From Rhodanobacteraceae bacterium (GTDB lineage Bacteria > Pseudomonadota > Gammaproteobacteria > Xanthomonadales > Rhodanobacteraceae), in contig PLNP01000044.1 of NCBI GenBank assembly GCA_003142815.1, positions 236,126-300,125 of the forward strand: a stretch of 64,000 nt of DNA, read 5' to 3'. Positions 10,522-20,475 of the stretch are shown in pieces; the stretch's first letter is position 1; the number at the start of each line of letters is the position of its first letter. A program made the position numbers and the translations under genes. The notes under the pieces are model-generated. The model saw only the letters and a list, made by a program, of their open reading frames with translations, did no database searches and was not told the origin of the DNA.

Positions 10522-11048
10522 GCGCGGTCACGCCAACTCCGGCGTCCGGCCCCGCCTTGCGTGACATCCATCTGCCGCCGCCGCCTTCATGGTGGCCACC
10601 GGCCCCGGGCTGGTGGCTGCTGGCGGCGCTCGCGTGCGTGCTGCTGTTCTTCGCGGTGCGCTGGCTGCTGCGCCATCAGCGCGAGCGGCGCTGGCGCCGG
10701 CAGATCCATGCCGAATTCGAACGGATTGCGGCGATGCATGCCGCGCAAGCGGATTCGGCGCAGTTCGCGGCGCAGGTATCGCACTTGTTGCGTCGCGCAT
10801 CACGCCTGATCGAACCCGGTGCGGTGGCGCTTCGCGACGAAGCGTGGCTCGCGTTTCTCGACGCGCAACTGCCCGCGCTGCAGGCCGCCGCCGCGCCATT
10901 TCGCACCGGCTCTGGTCGTGCACTGATCGACGCGCCGTATCGGCGTGCCGCCGATCCGGCAATGCCGGCGTTCGACACGCACGCACTGCTCGATCTCGCG
11001 CGTACCTGGCTTGGCGCCGCGCTGCCGCGGAGGCGCGACCATGTTTGA
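10518..11048 (+). CDS. DUF4381 family membrane protein
   Basis: 'LRDIHLPPPPSWWPPAPGWW' plus TM; position between DUF58 and VWA genes. Confidence 0.88.
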   Translation: MSAVTPTPASGPALRDIHLPPPPSWWPPAPGWWLLAALACVLLFFAVRWLLRHQRERRWRRQIHAEFERIAAMHAAQADSAQFAAQVSHLLRRASRLIEPGAVALRDEAWLAFLDAQLPALQAAAAPFRTGSGRALIDAPYRRAADPAMPAFDTHALLDLARTWLGAALPRRRDHV

Positions 11049-12045
11049 ACTGGCGTGGCCGTGGTTGCTCGCGATCCTGCCGCTGCCCTTCATTGCTGCG
11101 CGGCTGCTGCCACGTGCGCGCGGCACGATCAGCACCGCGCTGCATCTGCCGCATCTCGGCGTCGCGCTGCCACAGCAGGCGGATGTTGCGCCGGTGTCGC
11201 GCTTGCGCCGCACGCTCGCGTTGCTCGCATGGGCGTTGCTCGCGCTCGCCGCGGCGCGACCGCAATTTCTCGGCGTGCCGGAAGACGTGCCGCGTTCCGG
11301 GCGCGACCTGCTGCTCGCGGTCGACACCTCGGGCAGCATGAGCACCGAGGACATGCAGCTCGGCGGCGCGCCTGCGACGCGTTTCGCGGCGATCCAGGCG
11401 ATTGCATTGGACTTCATCCATCGCCGCCAGGCCGATCGCGTCGGCCTGATCCTGTTCGGCACGCGCGCGTATCTGCTGGTACCGCTGACCTTCGATCTGA
11501 AAACCGTCGGCAAACAATTGGCCGATGCGACGATCGGCCTCGCGGGGCGCGAAACCGCGATCGGCGATGCGGTCGGCCTGGCGGTCAAACGCCTGCGCGC
11601 GCGCCCGCAGAAACAACGCGTGCTGGTACTGCTGACCGACGGCGTCAACACCGCCGGCGAACTCGACCCGGACAAGGCGATCGATCTTGCCGCCGCGAAC
11701 GGCGTGCGCATCTACACCATCGGCATCGGTGCCGACGAGCTGCGTGTCGACAGCCTGTTCGGCAGTCGCGTCGTCAATCCGTCCGCCGACCTTGACGAGA
11801 AAATGCTGACCCACATGGCCGAGAAAACCGGTGGCCGCTATTTTCGCGCGCGCGACAGCGCGGCACTCGCCGACATCTATCGCGTGATCGACAAACTGGA
11901 GCCGGTCGCAGATACCACGCAGAGTCTGCGCCCGATCGACGAGTTGTACTGGCTGCCGCTCGCGGCGGCGCTGCTGGCCGGTGCGCTCGCGTTCCTGGTG
12001 CCGGGTTGGCGCATGCGTTTCGTGCGCAAGGTGGTGGCAACGTGA
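11041..12045 (+). CDS. batA: VWA domain protein (BatA-like)
   Basis: MIDAS DTSGSMS, 'DRVGLILFGTRAYLLVPLTFD'; 8-nt overlap with the upstream gene. Confidence 0.9.
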   Translation: MFELAWPWLLAILPLPFIAARLLPRARGTISTALHLPHLGVALPQQADVAPVSRLRRTLALLAWALLALAAARPQFLGVPEDVPRSGRDLLLAVDTSGSMSTEDMQLGGAPATRFAAIQAIALDFIHRRQADRVGLILFGTRAYLLVPLTFDLKTVGKQLADATIGLAGRETAIGDAVGLAVKRLRARPQKQRVLVLLTDGVNTAGELDPDKAIDLAAANGVRIYTIGIGADELRVDSLFGSRVVNPSADLDEKMLTHMAEKTGGRYFRARDSAALADIYRVIDKLEPVADTTQSLRPIDELYWLPLAAALLAGALAFLVPGWRMRFVRKVVAT

Positions 12046-14027
12046 GCGGTACCGTCGTCAGCGCACTGGCGAACTTCCATTTCCTGCGTCCGCTCGCGTT
12101 GCTGTTGCTGCTCGCGGTGCCGCTGTTCTGGCTGGCCTGGCGCAATGGTCGCGCCGACGCGGGCGCGTGGCGTGCTGCGGTTGACGCACATCTGTTGCCG
12201 CATTTGATCGAGCGGTTCGATGGCGGTCCGGCTCGCGCGGGCATCACCCTCGCAGTCGTGCTGTGGACGCTGGCCTGTGTCGTCCTGGCCGGTCCCGCCT
12301 GGGAGCGCGAGCCGATGCCGCTGTACCGCAACCAGTCCGCGCGCGTACTCGTGCTCGAGCTTGCGCCAAGCATGCTCGCGCAGGATGAAAAGCCGAACCG
12401 GCTGACCCGCGCACGCTTCAAACTCGACGACATCCTCACGCGCAGTCGCGACTACCAGACCGCGCTGATCGGCTACGGCGCCGATGCGTTCGTCGCGGCG
12501 CCGCTGACCGACGACGTCGGCACGGTGCGTAACCTGGTCGATGCGCTCGAACCCAGCACGATGCCGGTCGCCGGCAACGCGACCGCGCGCGCGATCAATG
12601 CCGCCGCCGCGCTGATCGAACAGGCCGGCTTGCGCAGCGGCGAAATCATCTTGCTCGCCGACAGCGCGAGCGCCGACGCGGCCGCGGCTGCGCGCGAGGC
12701 GCACGCGCACGCCTTTATCGTGTCGGTGCTCGGCATAGGCACCTCGACCGGTGCCCCGATACCGCTGGCACAAGGCGATTTCGTGAAGGACGCCAGCGGC
12801 GACGTCGTCATGTCGCGACTCGACGAAGCGGGCTTGCGCGCGATCGCGGCGGCCGGCGGGGGGCGCTATGCGAGCTTGAGTCCCGGTGCACACGATCTGG
12901 ATATGCTGCTCGCTGGCGCCGCCGTCGGCATCAGTGCCAACGAGGCGTCGAGCGCGCCTGCGGAAACCGTGCAGAGCGCGCGCTGGCGCGACCGTGGACC
13001 CTGGTTGCTGCTCCTGCTGTTGCCGCTTGCATTGTTCGGCTTTCGCCGCGGCTGGTTGATGACGGTCGTCTTCGCGGTCGTGGCACCGACGCCGAGCGCG
13101 CAGGCTGCTTCGTTCGCCGACCTCTGGCAGCGATCCGATCAGCAGGCCGCTGCCGCACTCGTCAAAGGCGATGCGAAGCAGGCGGTCAGCGTCGCGCACT
13201 CGCCGCAATGGCGCGGCAGCGCCGCGTATCGCGCCGGCGACTATCAGTCCGCCGCGAACGATTACGCAAAAACGAATGGCGCCGATGGCGCCTACAACAA
13301 GGGCAATGCGTTGGCCAAGCTTGGCCGCTACGACGAGGCGATCGCTGCCTATGATGAAGCGTTGAAGGCGGCTCCTGACATGGCGGATGCGAAAGCGAAC
13401 CGCAAGGCGGTTGAGGATTTTCTCAAGCAGTCCAAATCGCAGCAGAACAAAGCCTCGCAGCAGGACAAGAAACAGGGTTCGCAGGGCGATTCGAAGGACC
13501 AGCAGCAGAAATCCGATCAGGACGCGCAAGACAAGAACCAGCAGCAGGATCAGAAGGATCAGCAGCAAGGACAGCAGCAGAGCGAAGGCGACCAGAAAGA
13601 TCAGCAGCAGGGCGGCCAGCAGGACCCAGCGTCGCAATCGTCATCCGGCGACAAGCAGAAGAAATCGCAGGAAGATGCAAAAAACAGTGCTGACAAGGCG
13701 CAACAGGATCAGCAGAAATCCGCGTCTGGTGCTGGGGCGGACCAGCAGAACCAAGCCGCACAGGGGCAGGCGCAGAAGCCGGATGCGGCGCAGCAAAAGG
13801 CGCTGTCGAAATCCATCGACAAGGCGCTCGCCGATCCATCCCAGGCCGCCGACAAGAACGCCAAACCGCAGCCGGGTATCGCCACGCAAGATGAGGCGAC
13901 ACGCGAGAAGCAGCAGACACTGGAGCATTGGCTGCAACGCGTGCCCGATGATCCGGGCGGCCTCCTGCGACGCAAGTTCCAGCTTGAATATCAGCGCCGT
14001 CAGCAACGCGCAGGAGAAGGCGGATGA
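12042..14027 (+). CDS. batB: VWA + TPR protein (BatB/BatC-like) with Gln/Lys/Asp-rich linker
   Basis: N-terminal TMs, VWA-like region, TPR 'AYNKGNALAKLGRYDEAIAAYDEALKAAPDMADAKANRKAVEDFL', then low-complexity QQQKSDQDAQDKNQQQ tract; GTG start inferred. Confidence 0.85.
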   Translation: MSGTVVSALANFHFLRPLALLLLLAVPLFWLAWRNGRADAGAWRAAVDAHLLPHLIERFDGGPARAGITLAVVLWTLACVVLAGPAWEREPMPLYRNQSARVLVLELAPSMLAQDEKPNRLTRARFKLDDILTRSRDYQTALIGYGADAFVAAPLTDDVGTVRNLVDALEPSTMPVAGNATARAINAAAALIEQAGLRSGEIILLADSASADAAAAAREAHAHAFIVSVLGIGTSTGAPIPLAQGDFVKDASGDVVMSRLDEAGLRAIAAAGGGRYASLSPGAHDLDMLLAGAAVGISANEASSAPAETVQSARWRDRGPWLLLLLLPLALFGFRRGWLMTVVFAVVAPTPSAQAASFADLWQRSDQQAAAALVKGDAKQAVSVAHSPQWRGSAAYRAGDYQSAANDYAKTNGADGAYNKGNALAKLGRYDEAIAAYDEALKAAPDMADAKANRKAVEDFLKQSKSQQNKASQQDKKQGSQGDSKDQQQKSDQDAQDKNQQQDQKDQQQGQQQSEGDQKDQQQGGQQDPASQSSSGDKQKKSQEDAKNSADKAQQDQQKSASGAGADQQNQAAQGQAQKPDAAQQKALSKSIDKALADPSQAADKNAKPQPGIATQDEATREKQQTLEHWLQRVPDDPGGLLRRKFQLEYQRRQQRAGEGG

Positions 14028-15745
14028 CACGGACTTCGATTCGATCGTGCGTACAGTTCGCAGCGTGCGCGCTCTTGTTCGCAATGCTCTCCGCACATGC
14101 TTCGGCAGCGACGCTGCGCGCGTGGTTCGATCGCGACACGGTGCAGCTCGGCGAAACGGTGACCTTGAACATCGAGGCCGATGCTGCCAACACCACGCAG
14201 CCGGACTTCTCCGCGCTCAAACGGGATTTCGACCTGCACGGCACCCAGTCGAGCCAGCAAATCAGCATCGCCAACGGCACCAGTGCATCGAAAACGCTAT
14301 GGGCGGTCGCGCTTGAGCCCAGGCACGAGGGTCGCATCAGCGTCGCGCCGATCACCGTAGGCAACGCACAAACCAATCCGCTCCAACTCAACGTCCTCGC
14401 CACGGTAGTCGCTGCGGCACCCAAGGGCGATGGTGACGTGTTTCTCGACATCAGCGTCAATCCGCTGACGCCGTATGTGCAGCAGGAAGTGCGCTACACG
14501 TTGAAACTCTATTACGCGCTGGATCTCGGCGGCGGCGATCTCAGCGAACCCAAGGCAGACGGCCTCGGTGTAAAACGGCTCGGCCAGGACAAGTCCTATG
14601 CCGCGACCGTGGGCGCACGCCACTATCGCGTCCTCGAACGCCATTATGCGTTGACGCCGGAACGCAGCGGCGCCATCGATATTCCGGCGATCGTGTTTCG
14701 TGGCACCGCCCTCAACGCGACCGATCCGATGAGTTTCTTCCGTGGTGGCCGCAGCGTCAGCGCACATTCCGATCCGGTGCATCTGGACGTGAAGCCAAAG
14801 CCTGCGGCGTGGACCACTTCCCCGTGGCTGCCCGCCGCATCGGTGCTGCTCAAGGACGAAAGCGAGCTGCCCGCCGAGGTGCACGTCGGCGATCCGATCA
14901 CGCGCACCATTCGCCTGCAGGCGAAGGGGCTGGGCCACGAGCAGTTGCCCGAACTCAGCCTCGCCAAGCCCGATGGCGCCGAGATCTACCCCGACAAACC
15001 CGACACGCGCACACGCGACGATGGCGAGTGGTTGTATGGCGAACGCGTGCAGAAGTTCGCGTTCGTGGCGAACCGCATGGGTGCGTTGACGATCCCCGGG
15101 GTCGAGGTGCAGTGGTGGGATACGGAAAGCGATCGCGCCGAAGTCGTGCAATTGCCGGCGAAGACGATCACCGTGCTTGCGGCACAGGGCGCTGCGGCGG
15201 CGCCGGGCGCAGGCGTCGGCGCGACGCCCGAATCGGCCCCAACGCCGAGTAGCGCGCCGGCGTCCGCAGCGGCGCCGTCGCCGACACGCGCGACACGGCA
15301 TCGTCTACGCATCTGGAAGACGCTCGCCGTCGTCGGCTTTGCGCTGTGGCTGATCACGCTGGCGTTGTGGGGGCGTTCGCGCCGTGGCGCGACGGTCGCG
15401 AAGACCGCGCCGGCACCTATCCCCGACACGTCGTCGCAGCGCGCGGCGTTCCTGCGCGCGTGTTCGCTGGGTGAATTCGCCGGTGCCGAACGTGCGTTGG
15501 TGGCGTGGGCGCGCAGCGAACGCGCCGACGTGCGCAATCTCGGCGAATTGGCGGCGCGGCTGGGCGACCCGATGCAACAGGGCGCGCTCGCCGACTTGCA
15601 ACGAACGCGTTACGCCGGTGCGCCGTCGCAAGGTCTTGCGACGCGTTTGCAACACGCGTTCAAGGCGGGTCTTGCGTGGCGCGACGAGGCCGCCCGGCGA
15701 GTCGCCGTAGCGGCGCTGCCTGCGCTCTATCCGGAACGCGACTGA
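14024..15745 (+). CDS. batD: BatD-like (oxygen tolerance) protein
   Basis: 'LRAWFDRDTVQLGETVTLNIEAD', C-terminal TM; last gene of the operon. Confidence 0.88.
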   Translation: MTRTSIRSCVQFAACALLFAMLSAHASAATLRAWFDRDTVQLGETVTLNIEADAANTTQPDFSALKRDFDLHGTQSSQQISIANGTSASKTLWAVALEPRHEGRISVAPITVGNAQTNPLQLNVLATVVAAAPKGDGDVFLDISVNPLTPYVQQEVRYTLKLYYALDLGGGDLSEPKADGLGVKRLGQDKSYAATVGARHYRVLERHYALTPERSGAIDIPAIVFRGTALNATDPMSFFRGGRSVSAHSDPVHLDVKPKPAAWTTSPWLPAASVLLKDESELPAEVHVGDPITRTIRLQAKGLGHEQLPELSLAKPDGAEIYPDKPDTRTRDDGEWLYGERVQKFAFVANRMGALTIPGVEVQWWDTESDRAEVVQLPAKTITVLAAQGAAAAPGAGVGATPESAPTPSSAPASAAAPSPTRATRHRLRIWKTLAVVGFALWLITLALWGRSRRGATVAKTAPAPIPDTSSQRAAFLRACSLGEFAGAERALVAWARSERADVRNLGELAARLGDPMQQGALADLQRTRYAGAPSQGLATRLQHAFKAGLAWRDEAARRVAVAALPALYPERD

Positions 15746-16051
15746 GCATGCTGCGTGTCATCAGAATAGTTCGCCCGCACTGCGAACCGCCAGCGACATG
15801 AAGCGCAACGCTCGCCATGGATCCCCCCGCCGCCGCGCGCAAGGCAGCCTGGGTAGCGATAGCGATGCAGTCGGCATTCGGCGATCGGCACCCGCAGGTC
15901 GCGCAGTACGCGATCGCTTATGCGCTCGTCAATGCTGGCAACGCCAAGCGGGCCAGAGCACTGGCAACACCGCTGTTGCCGGTGATCGACGCCGCATTTG
16001 CGGCAGACGCGCCGTTCGCTGACACGCTGGCGCTGAGCCGTGCAGACACCC

Positions 16052-16083
16052 GAAAAAAAACCGGCCCGCTTGCGCAGGCCGGA
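16052..16083 (-). terminator. Rho-independent terminator for the minus-strand outer-membrane protein gene
   Basis: Minus strand reads CCGGCCtgcgcaagcGGGCCGGTTTTTTTT. Confidence 0.8.
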
Positions 16084-16210
16084 TGGTTGCAGCGTCCTTG
16101 CCGGGCGACTCGCGTGGGAGAGGCGTCGATGCCTGTCCTCAATTTCGGTGGCAGCCGAAAATGACGATTCGCTCAGACGATACTTGCCGCCGTCACGGCA
16201 CGTGCGTCGA

Positions 16211-16810
16211 TCAGAAGCGGTATTCGCCGCTGACCGACACCAGGTCGGGATTGACGCTGAAGCCGTTCTTCGCCGCCTTGTAGTAGTCGTAGTTCAGACC
16301 AACGCTTAAGTTGTTGTTGAAGTCGTAGCCGAAACCCGCGCCTGCGTACCACTTGTTGCTGCTGTTATCGATGTGGGTGACCCCATAAATAGGGAAGCCA
16401 TTAAAGTCAGAGCTCACGGAATTGACGTACCCGCCCTTGAGGTCGGCGCGGAACAGCCCGGCCCGACCGCTCAAATACCAATTGTCGGTGAGGTTGAAAT
16501 GCGCATTGGCGCCGACGTTCCAGCCGGTGATTTTCGCATTGCCCAAGAATCCATAACTGGATTTCGGAGCAATGCTGCCGAGATCCGTATAGCCGCCTTC
16601 GACGCCGATCAACACGCTTGGCGCGACCGCCCAGCGATAGCCGATGTTCGCGGCGTAGCCGGTATCGCTGTCATCGTACGCACCGTTGCTCAGGTTCGAC
16701 TGGCCGATGTTGCCGTTGATGAAGAAACCGCTGCTGTCGGCGGCGTGGGCGACCGGCAGTGCGACAAGACCGGCCGTGGCGAGGGCAATAGCCAACAATG
16801 TGTTTTTCAT
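16211..16810 (-). CDS. Outer membrane beta-barrel protein (OmpA/opacity-like)
   Basis: Signal peptide MKNTLLAIALATAGLVALPVAHA, alternating strands, C-terminal 'LVSVSGEYRF'. Confidence 0.82.
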   Translation of the reverse strand: MKNTLLAIALATAGLVALPVAHAADSSGFFINGNIGQSNLSNGAYDDSDTGYAANIGYRWAVAPSVLIGVEGGYTDLGSIAPKSSYGFLGNAKITGWNVGANAHFNLTDNWYLSGRAGLFRADLKGGYVNSVSSDFNGFPIYGVTHIDNSSNKWYAGAGFGYDFNNNLSVGLNYDYYKAAKNGFSVNPDLVSVSGEYRF

Positions 16811-17422
16811 GGTTTTTCTGCTCCAACTATTTGTAGGAAACGGGACAGGGAGTGACATTTTCTTTTGTCGCCGAAGTTCGACCGCAGCCTTCGCGATCGG
16901 TTCGATGCGCTGGCGTCGCGCTTAAGATGGGATTCAGGGCACCTATTTCAATACCCATGAGTTCATGAATTATTCATGCTCGGCGAGCGCACGCCGTCCG
17001 CGGCTATCAGCCTGGTTTTCCCGTCGAAATCCGCAAATGTTGGACCTCCGTTTTCCGTCCGCAGCGCCGGCGAAGAGGAACAAGCGCAGGGGTTTGCGTT
17101 GGAACCAGGACAGGGCGCCGGTGCTCCCTCTCCCCCAACGGCTTCATCGTTGGGGGAGAGGGTTGGGGGTAAGGGGCGGGGGTTACATGCGGCGCGCGGC
17201 GTTGTGGCGCAAAAAGGCGCCGTAGCTGAAAAGCCCCATTGCGAAGACAGCAGCTTTCCAGCAGGTTGCCGCCCCGCCCTCGCTCCTCTCCCCAAGCGAT
17301 GCTTGGGAGAGAGGGCTTTCGGGGCTCTGCCAACATTGCACGCTGTGACGAAACCTCAGGGTCAGGGGTGATTTGGTCGCTGGATCTGAATTCGTTCCGA
17401 GTCAGCGGCAGTCGCCGTCCGC

Positions 17423-18217
17423 TCAGCGTCTGCCGAGTTCGCGATTGAGGAGTTCGGCGAGTCGTGCCGCCGCCTCGCGCACGCGCTGCTCGGCGAGCGG
17501 ACGCATGCGCGCCAGATAAGCGGCGTCGATCTGGTGGTCGCGCGGGTAGATGTTGTCATCGCGTGTCGCGCGGCAGGATTCTTCTGCCCACTGCGCGGGC
17601 GTACCGCGCGCAACCGGCAATGGCGTGCGTGCAAGTTCCGCCGCATACGCATGCCATCCGAGGAGGCGACTCGCAAGCACGGGCGTATCCCAGACGGCAT
17701 GCAGATGGGTGCCGCGTCCGTTCAATTGCACCTGATATCGGTTGCCGCCGCGATCATGGCGATAGCCTGCATGGAGCGGCTGGTGCGCGTCGGCGATGAA
17801 GTGCACGACGAAGCGTAGCGCCACGGCGCGCTCCCAGTCGGAGCGCGAACGGTCGCCGAGGATGCGTGCATAGGTTTTGATCGCGCTGACCACGCAGCGG
17901 CCGTCCGGGCAATCGCGTGGTGGATCGTAGTGACAACCGGGCGATGTGAAGTTGACAAAGTGCAGTGTCGAGGTCGCGCGCCAGAGTGCGCGTTGCGATC
18001 GATCGTCGCGCAGATCGTCGGCCCAGGTCGCGACGTCTGCGAGCGAACGGTCGGCCGTCGGGGCGAGCAGACGTTGCACTTGCGCGTGCGCTGCGGGCGA
18101 CAGGCGCTGCTCGGCGAGTTGCGCGACGATGCGATGCCCGCTCGGACCCCAGGCGCGGGCGAGCACGGGGAAGAAGACGAGTGCGAGCAGCCCGAGGCCA
18201 AGCACGAAACGCAGCAT
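17423..18217 (-). CDS. S1/P1 nuclease family protein
   Basis: Signal peptide then W at the mature N-terminus (ARAWGPSGHRIVAQLAEQRL), 'HFIADAHQPLHAGYRHDRGGN'. Confidence 0.92.
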   Translation of the reverse strand: MLRFVLGLGLLALVFFPVLARAWGPSGHRIVAQLAEQRLSPAAHAQVQRLLAPTADRSLADVATWADDLRDDRSQRALWRATSTLHFVNFTSPGCHYDPPRDCPDGRCVVSAIKTYARILGDRSRSDWERAVALRFVVHFIADAHQPLHAGYRHDRGGNRYQVQLNGRGTHLHAVWDTPVLASRLLGWHAYAAELARTPLPVARGTPAQWAEESCRATRDDNIYPRDHQIDAAYLARMRPLAEQRVREAAARLAELLNRELGRR

Positions 18218-18289
18218 GAGATCAGGAATTCGATAGGACTTGTTGGCAGTGTGCCACGCGCTGCGTGAAGCGTTCGCTTGACAGTATCG

Positions 18290-18331
18290 ATTACACATGT
18301 AATCTATAGCCTACGATTACGAGTGTAAACA
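18290..18331 (+). promoter_or_regulatory. Two BlaI/MecI-like operator dyads overlapping the blaI promoter
   Basis: GATTAC-ACAT-GTAATC (18290-18305) and GATTAC-GAGT-GTAAAC (18316-18331); TTGACA -35 at 18279-18284. Confidence 0.7.
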
Positions 18332-18334
18332 CAT

Positions 18335-18706
18335 ATGCAAATCAGCACAGCGGAAAGCCGGGTCATGGAGGCCCTCTGGCGGGTGCCGTCGCCGCAGAGC
18401 GCCGGGGATATCTTCGCCGTCGTTGCGGGCGAGCAGGATTGGCAGGAGGCGACGGTCAAGACCCTGCTCAATCGCCTGCTCAAGAAGCGTGCGATCGCGG
18501 CCGAGCGTGATGGTCGACGCTACTTGTATCGGCCACTGACCAAGCGTGGCGACTACGTGCATGCGGAAAGCAGGAGCCTGCTCGACCGTCTGTATGGCGG
18601 CCGCGTCGCGCCGCTAGTCGTGCATTTTTCCGAACGCAGAAAACTATCCAAAAAAGACATCGCCGAGATCCGCGCGTTGATCGAGGAGATCGATCGTGAG
18701 CGCTGA
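18335..18706 (+). CDS. blaI: BlaI/MecI/CopY family transcriptional repressor
   Basis: 'ISTAESRVMEALWRVPSPQSAGDIFAVV...WQEATVKTLLNRLLKKRAI'. Confidence 0.95.
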   Translation: MQISTAESRVMEALWRVPSPQSAGDIFAVVAGEQDWQEATVKTLLNRLLKKRAIAAERDGRRYLYRPLTKRGDYVHAESRSLLDRLYGGRVAPLVVHFSERRKLSKKDIAEIRALIEEIDRER

Positions 18707-19110
18707 CTTGTTCGATGTACTGGCCGCGATGGCGCTCGCCGGTTCCCTTGCAATTCTCGGTGTGCTTGGCGTATGCGTCCAGGCCAGCCACTGGTTCGGT
18801 GCGCAGATTGCCTATGCGATCTGGATCCTGGTGCCGATCGCCGTAGTCGCGATGGTGCTGCCAGCGCCGCTGCGACCGCTCGAGACGGTAGTGCGCGTAG
18901 TAGTGCATGCGGTTGCGTCGTTGGCGGGGCCTGTGTCCGCGCCGATGCAGGCGCCGATGGATTGGCGTCCTCATTGTTGCTGGGGTGGCTTGCCGGTGCA
19001 CTGACGATGGTCGCGCGCTTTGCGCTGCACACGCTCCATCGCGGCGACAAGATTCTCGGCAAGCCGGTGATCGTCGTGCAACCCGGCCAGTCGACGGACC
19101 CGATAGTCCG
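18696..19110 (+). pseudogene. BlaR1/M56-like membrane sensor remnant, frameshifted and truncated
   Basis: [31 protein letters not shown] start, frame change near 18960 to '..[28 protein letters not shown]'; no HExxH peptidase domain before gapA. Confidence 0.65.
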
Positions 19111-19318
19111 GGATCCTTGCGGATGGAAGCGACGCTCGCGCTGCATGAGGCCGGGTGGAAACCGTCGTTGGCTGATCGCGGCAGCGCTGCGGGCTCGTCG
19201 CCTGTGGAGAATTGAGTCGGCCTTCATTGGCTCCATCGCAATGGCCCCGTGCGCGCAATGCACAGGGCCGGTACAATTCACAGCTTGCACTTTTCCGTCT
19301 ACGTCGAAGGAGCAGTTC

Positions 19319-20332
19319 ATGGCTGTGAAGATCGCGATCAATGGGTATGGCCGCATCGGCCGCAATGTGCTGCGCGCGCTGTATGAGGCCAAGCGCACCA
19401 ACGATATCCAGATCGTGGCGGTCAACGACCTCGCCGATGCGGAAACGAACGCGCATCTAACCCAGTATGACACCGCACATGGCAAGTATCCGGGGGTGGT
19501 CGCCTGCGACAGTGGCGACATCATCGTCGACGGCGATCGCATCAAGGTGTGCGCCGAACGCGATCCCGCGAAGTTGCCGTGGGCAAGCCTCGGTGTCGAC
19601 ATCGTGCTCGAATGCACCGGTTTCTTCACGAGCAAGGCGAAGGCCAGCGCGCACATCGCCGCCGGCGCGAAGAAGGTGATCATCTCGGCGCCCGGCGACA
19701 AGGACATGGATGGCACCTTCGTCTATGGCGTCAACCATCAGCAGATCAAGGGCAGCGACCAGGTCATCTCGAATGCGTCGTGCACGACCAACTGCCTTGC
19801 ACCGCTCGCGATGGTGTTGCATGAAAAGATCGGCATCGTGCACGGCCTGATGACAACGATTCACGCCTACACGAACGATCAGGTTTTGACCGACGTGTAT
19901 CACAAGGACCTGCGCCGCGCGCGTTCGGCGACGATGTCGCAGATTCCGACCAAGACCGGCGCGGCTGCTGCGATCGGCCTGGTGCTGCCGGCGCTCAAGG
20001 GCAAGCTCGACGGCTTTTCGATGCGCATTCCGACGATCAATGTCTCGTGCGTCGACCTTTCGTTTGTCGCCCAGCGCGCGACCAGCGCCGAGGAAATCGA
20101 CGCAGCCGTGAGGGAAGCTTCGGAAGGCAAGCTCAAGAATATCCTCGGCATCAACCACCAGCCGCTGGTCTCGGTCGACTTCAACAACGATCCGCGGAGC
20201 TCCGTCTACGACGCGACGCAGACGCGCGTGATGGGCGGCACCCTGGTCAAGGTGCTCGCCTGGTACGACAACGAGTGGGGCTTCTCGAACCGCATGCTCG
20301 ACATGACGCTCGCGTTCGCGAACGCAAAATGA
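19319..20332 (+). CDS. gap: Type I glyceraldehyde-3-phosphate dehydrogenase
   Basis: [35 protein letters not shown] active site; ORF-track start at 18773 is too long. Confidence 0.98.
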   Translation: MAVKIAINGYGRIGRNVLRALYEAKRTNDIQIVAVNDLADAETNAHLTQYDTAHGKYPGVVACDSGDIIVDGDRIKVCAERDPAKLPWASLGVDIVLECTGFFTSKAKASAHIAAGAKKVIISAPGDKDMDGTFVYGVNHQQIKGSDQVISNASCTTNCLAPLAMVLHEKIGIVHGLMTTIHAYTNDQVLTDVYHKDLRRARSATMSQIPTKTGAAAAIGLVLPALKGKLDGFSMRIPTINVSCVDLSFVAQRATSAEEIDAAVREASEGKLKNILGINHQPLVSVDFNNDPRSSVYDATQTRVMGGTLVKVLAWYDNEWGFSNRMLDMTLAFANAK

Positions 20333-20475
20333 GTTCAGGATGAACTCATCCCGTGCAGGCCATGGATGGCCGACGACACGGGATCCAGCTTGCCTACGAA
20401 GTGGGAAGATGCTGAAGGCGAAAGCGGGCGCTCCGGGGTTCTCCCTAAAGCGCCCGCGCTCGCGCGCAGCGGCCC

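Noticed and set aside
10528-11814. 428-aa minus-strand ORF across the DUF4381/VWA genes
   Set aside because: Antisense artefact; no recognisable domain, and the plus strand carries conserved families with overlapping starts and stops
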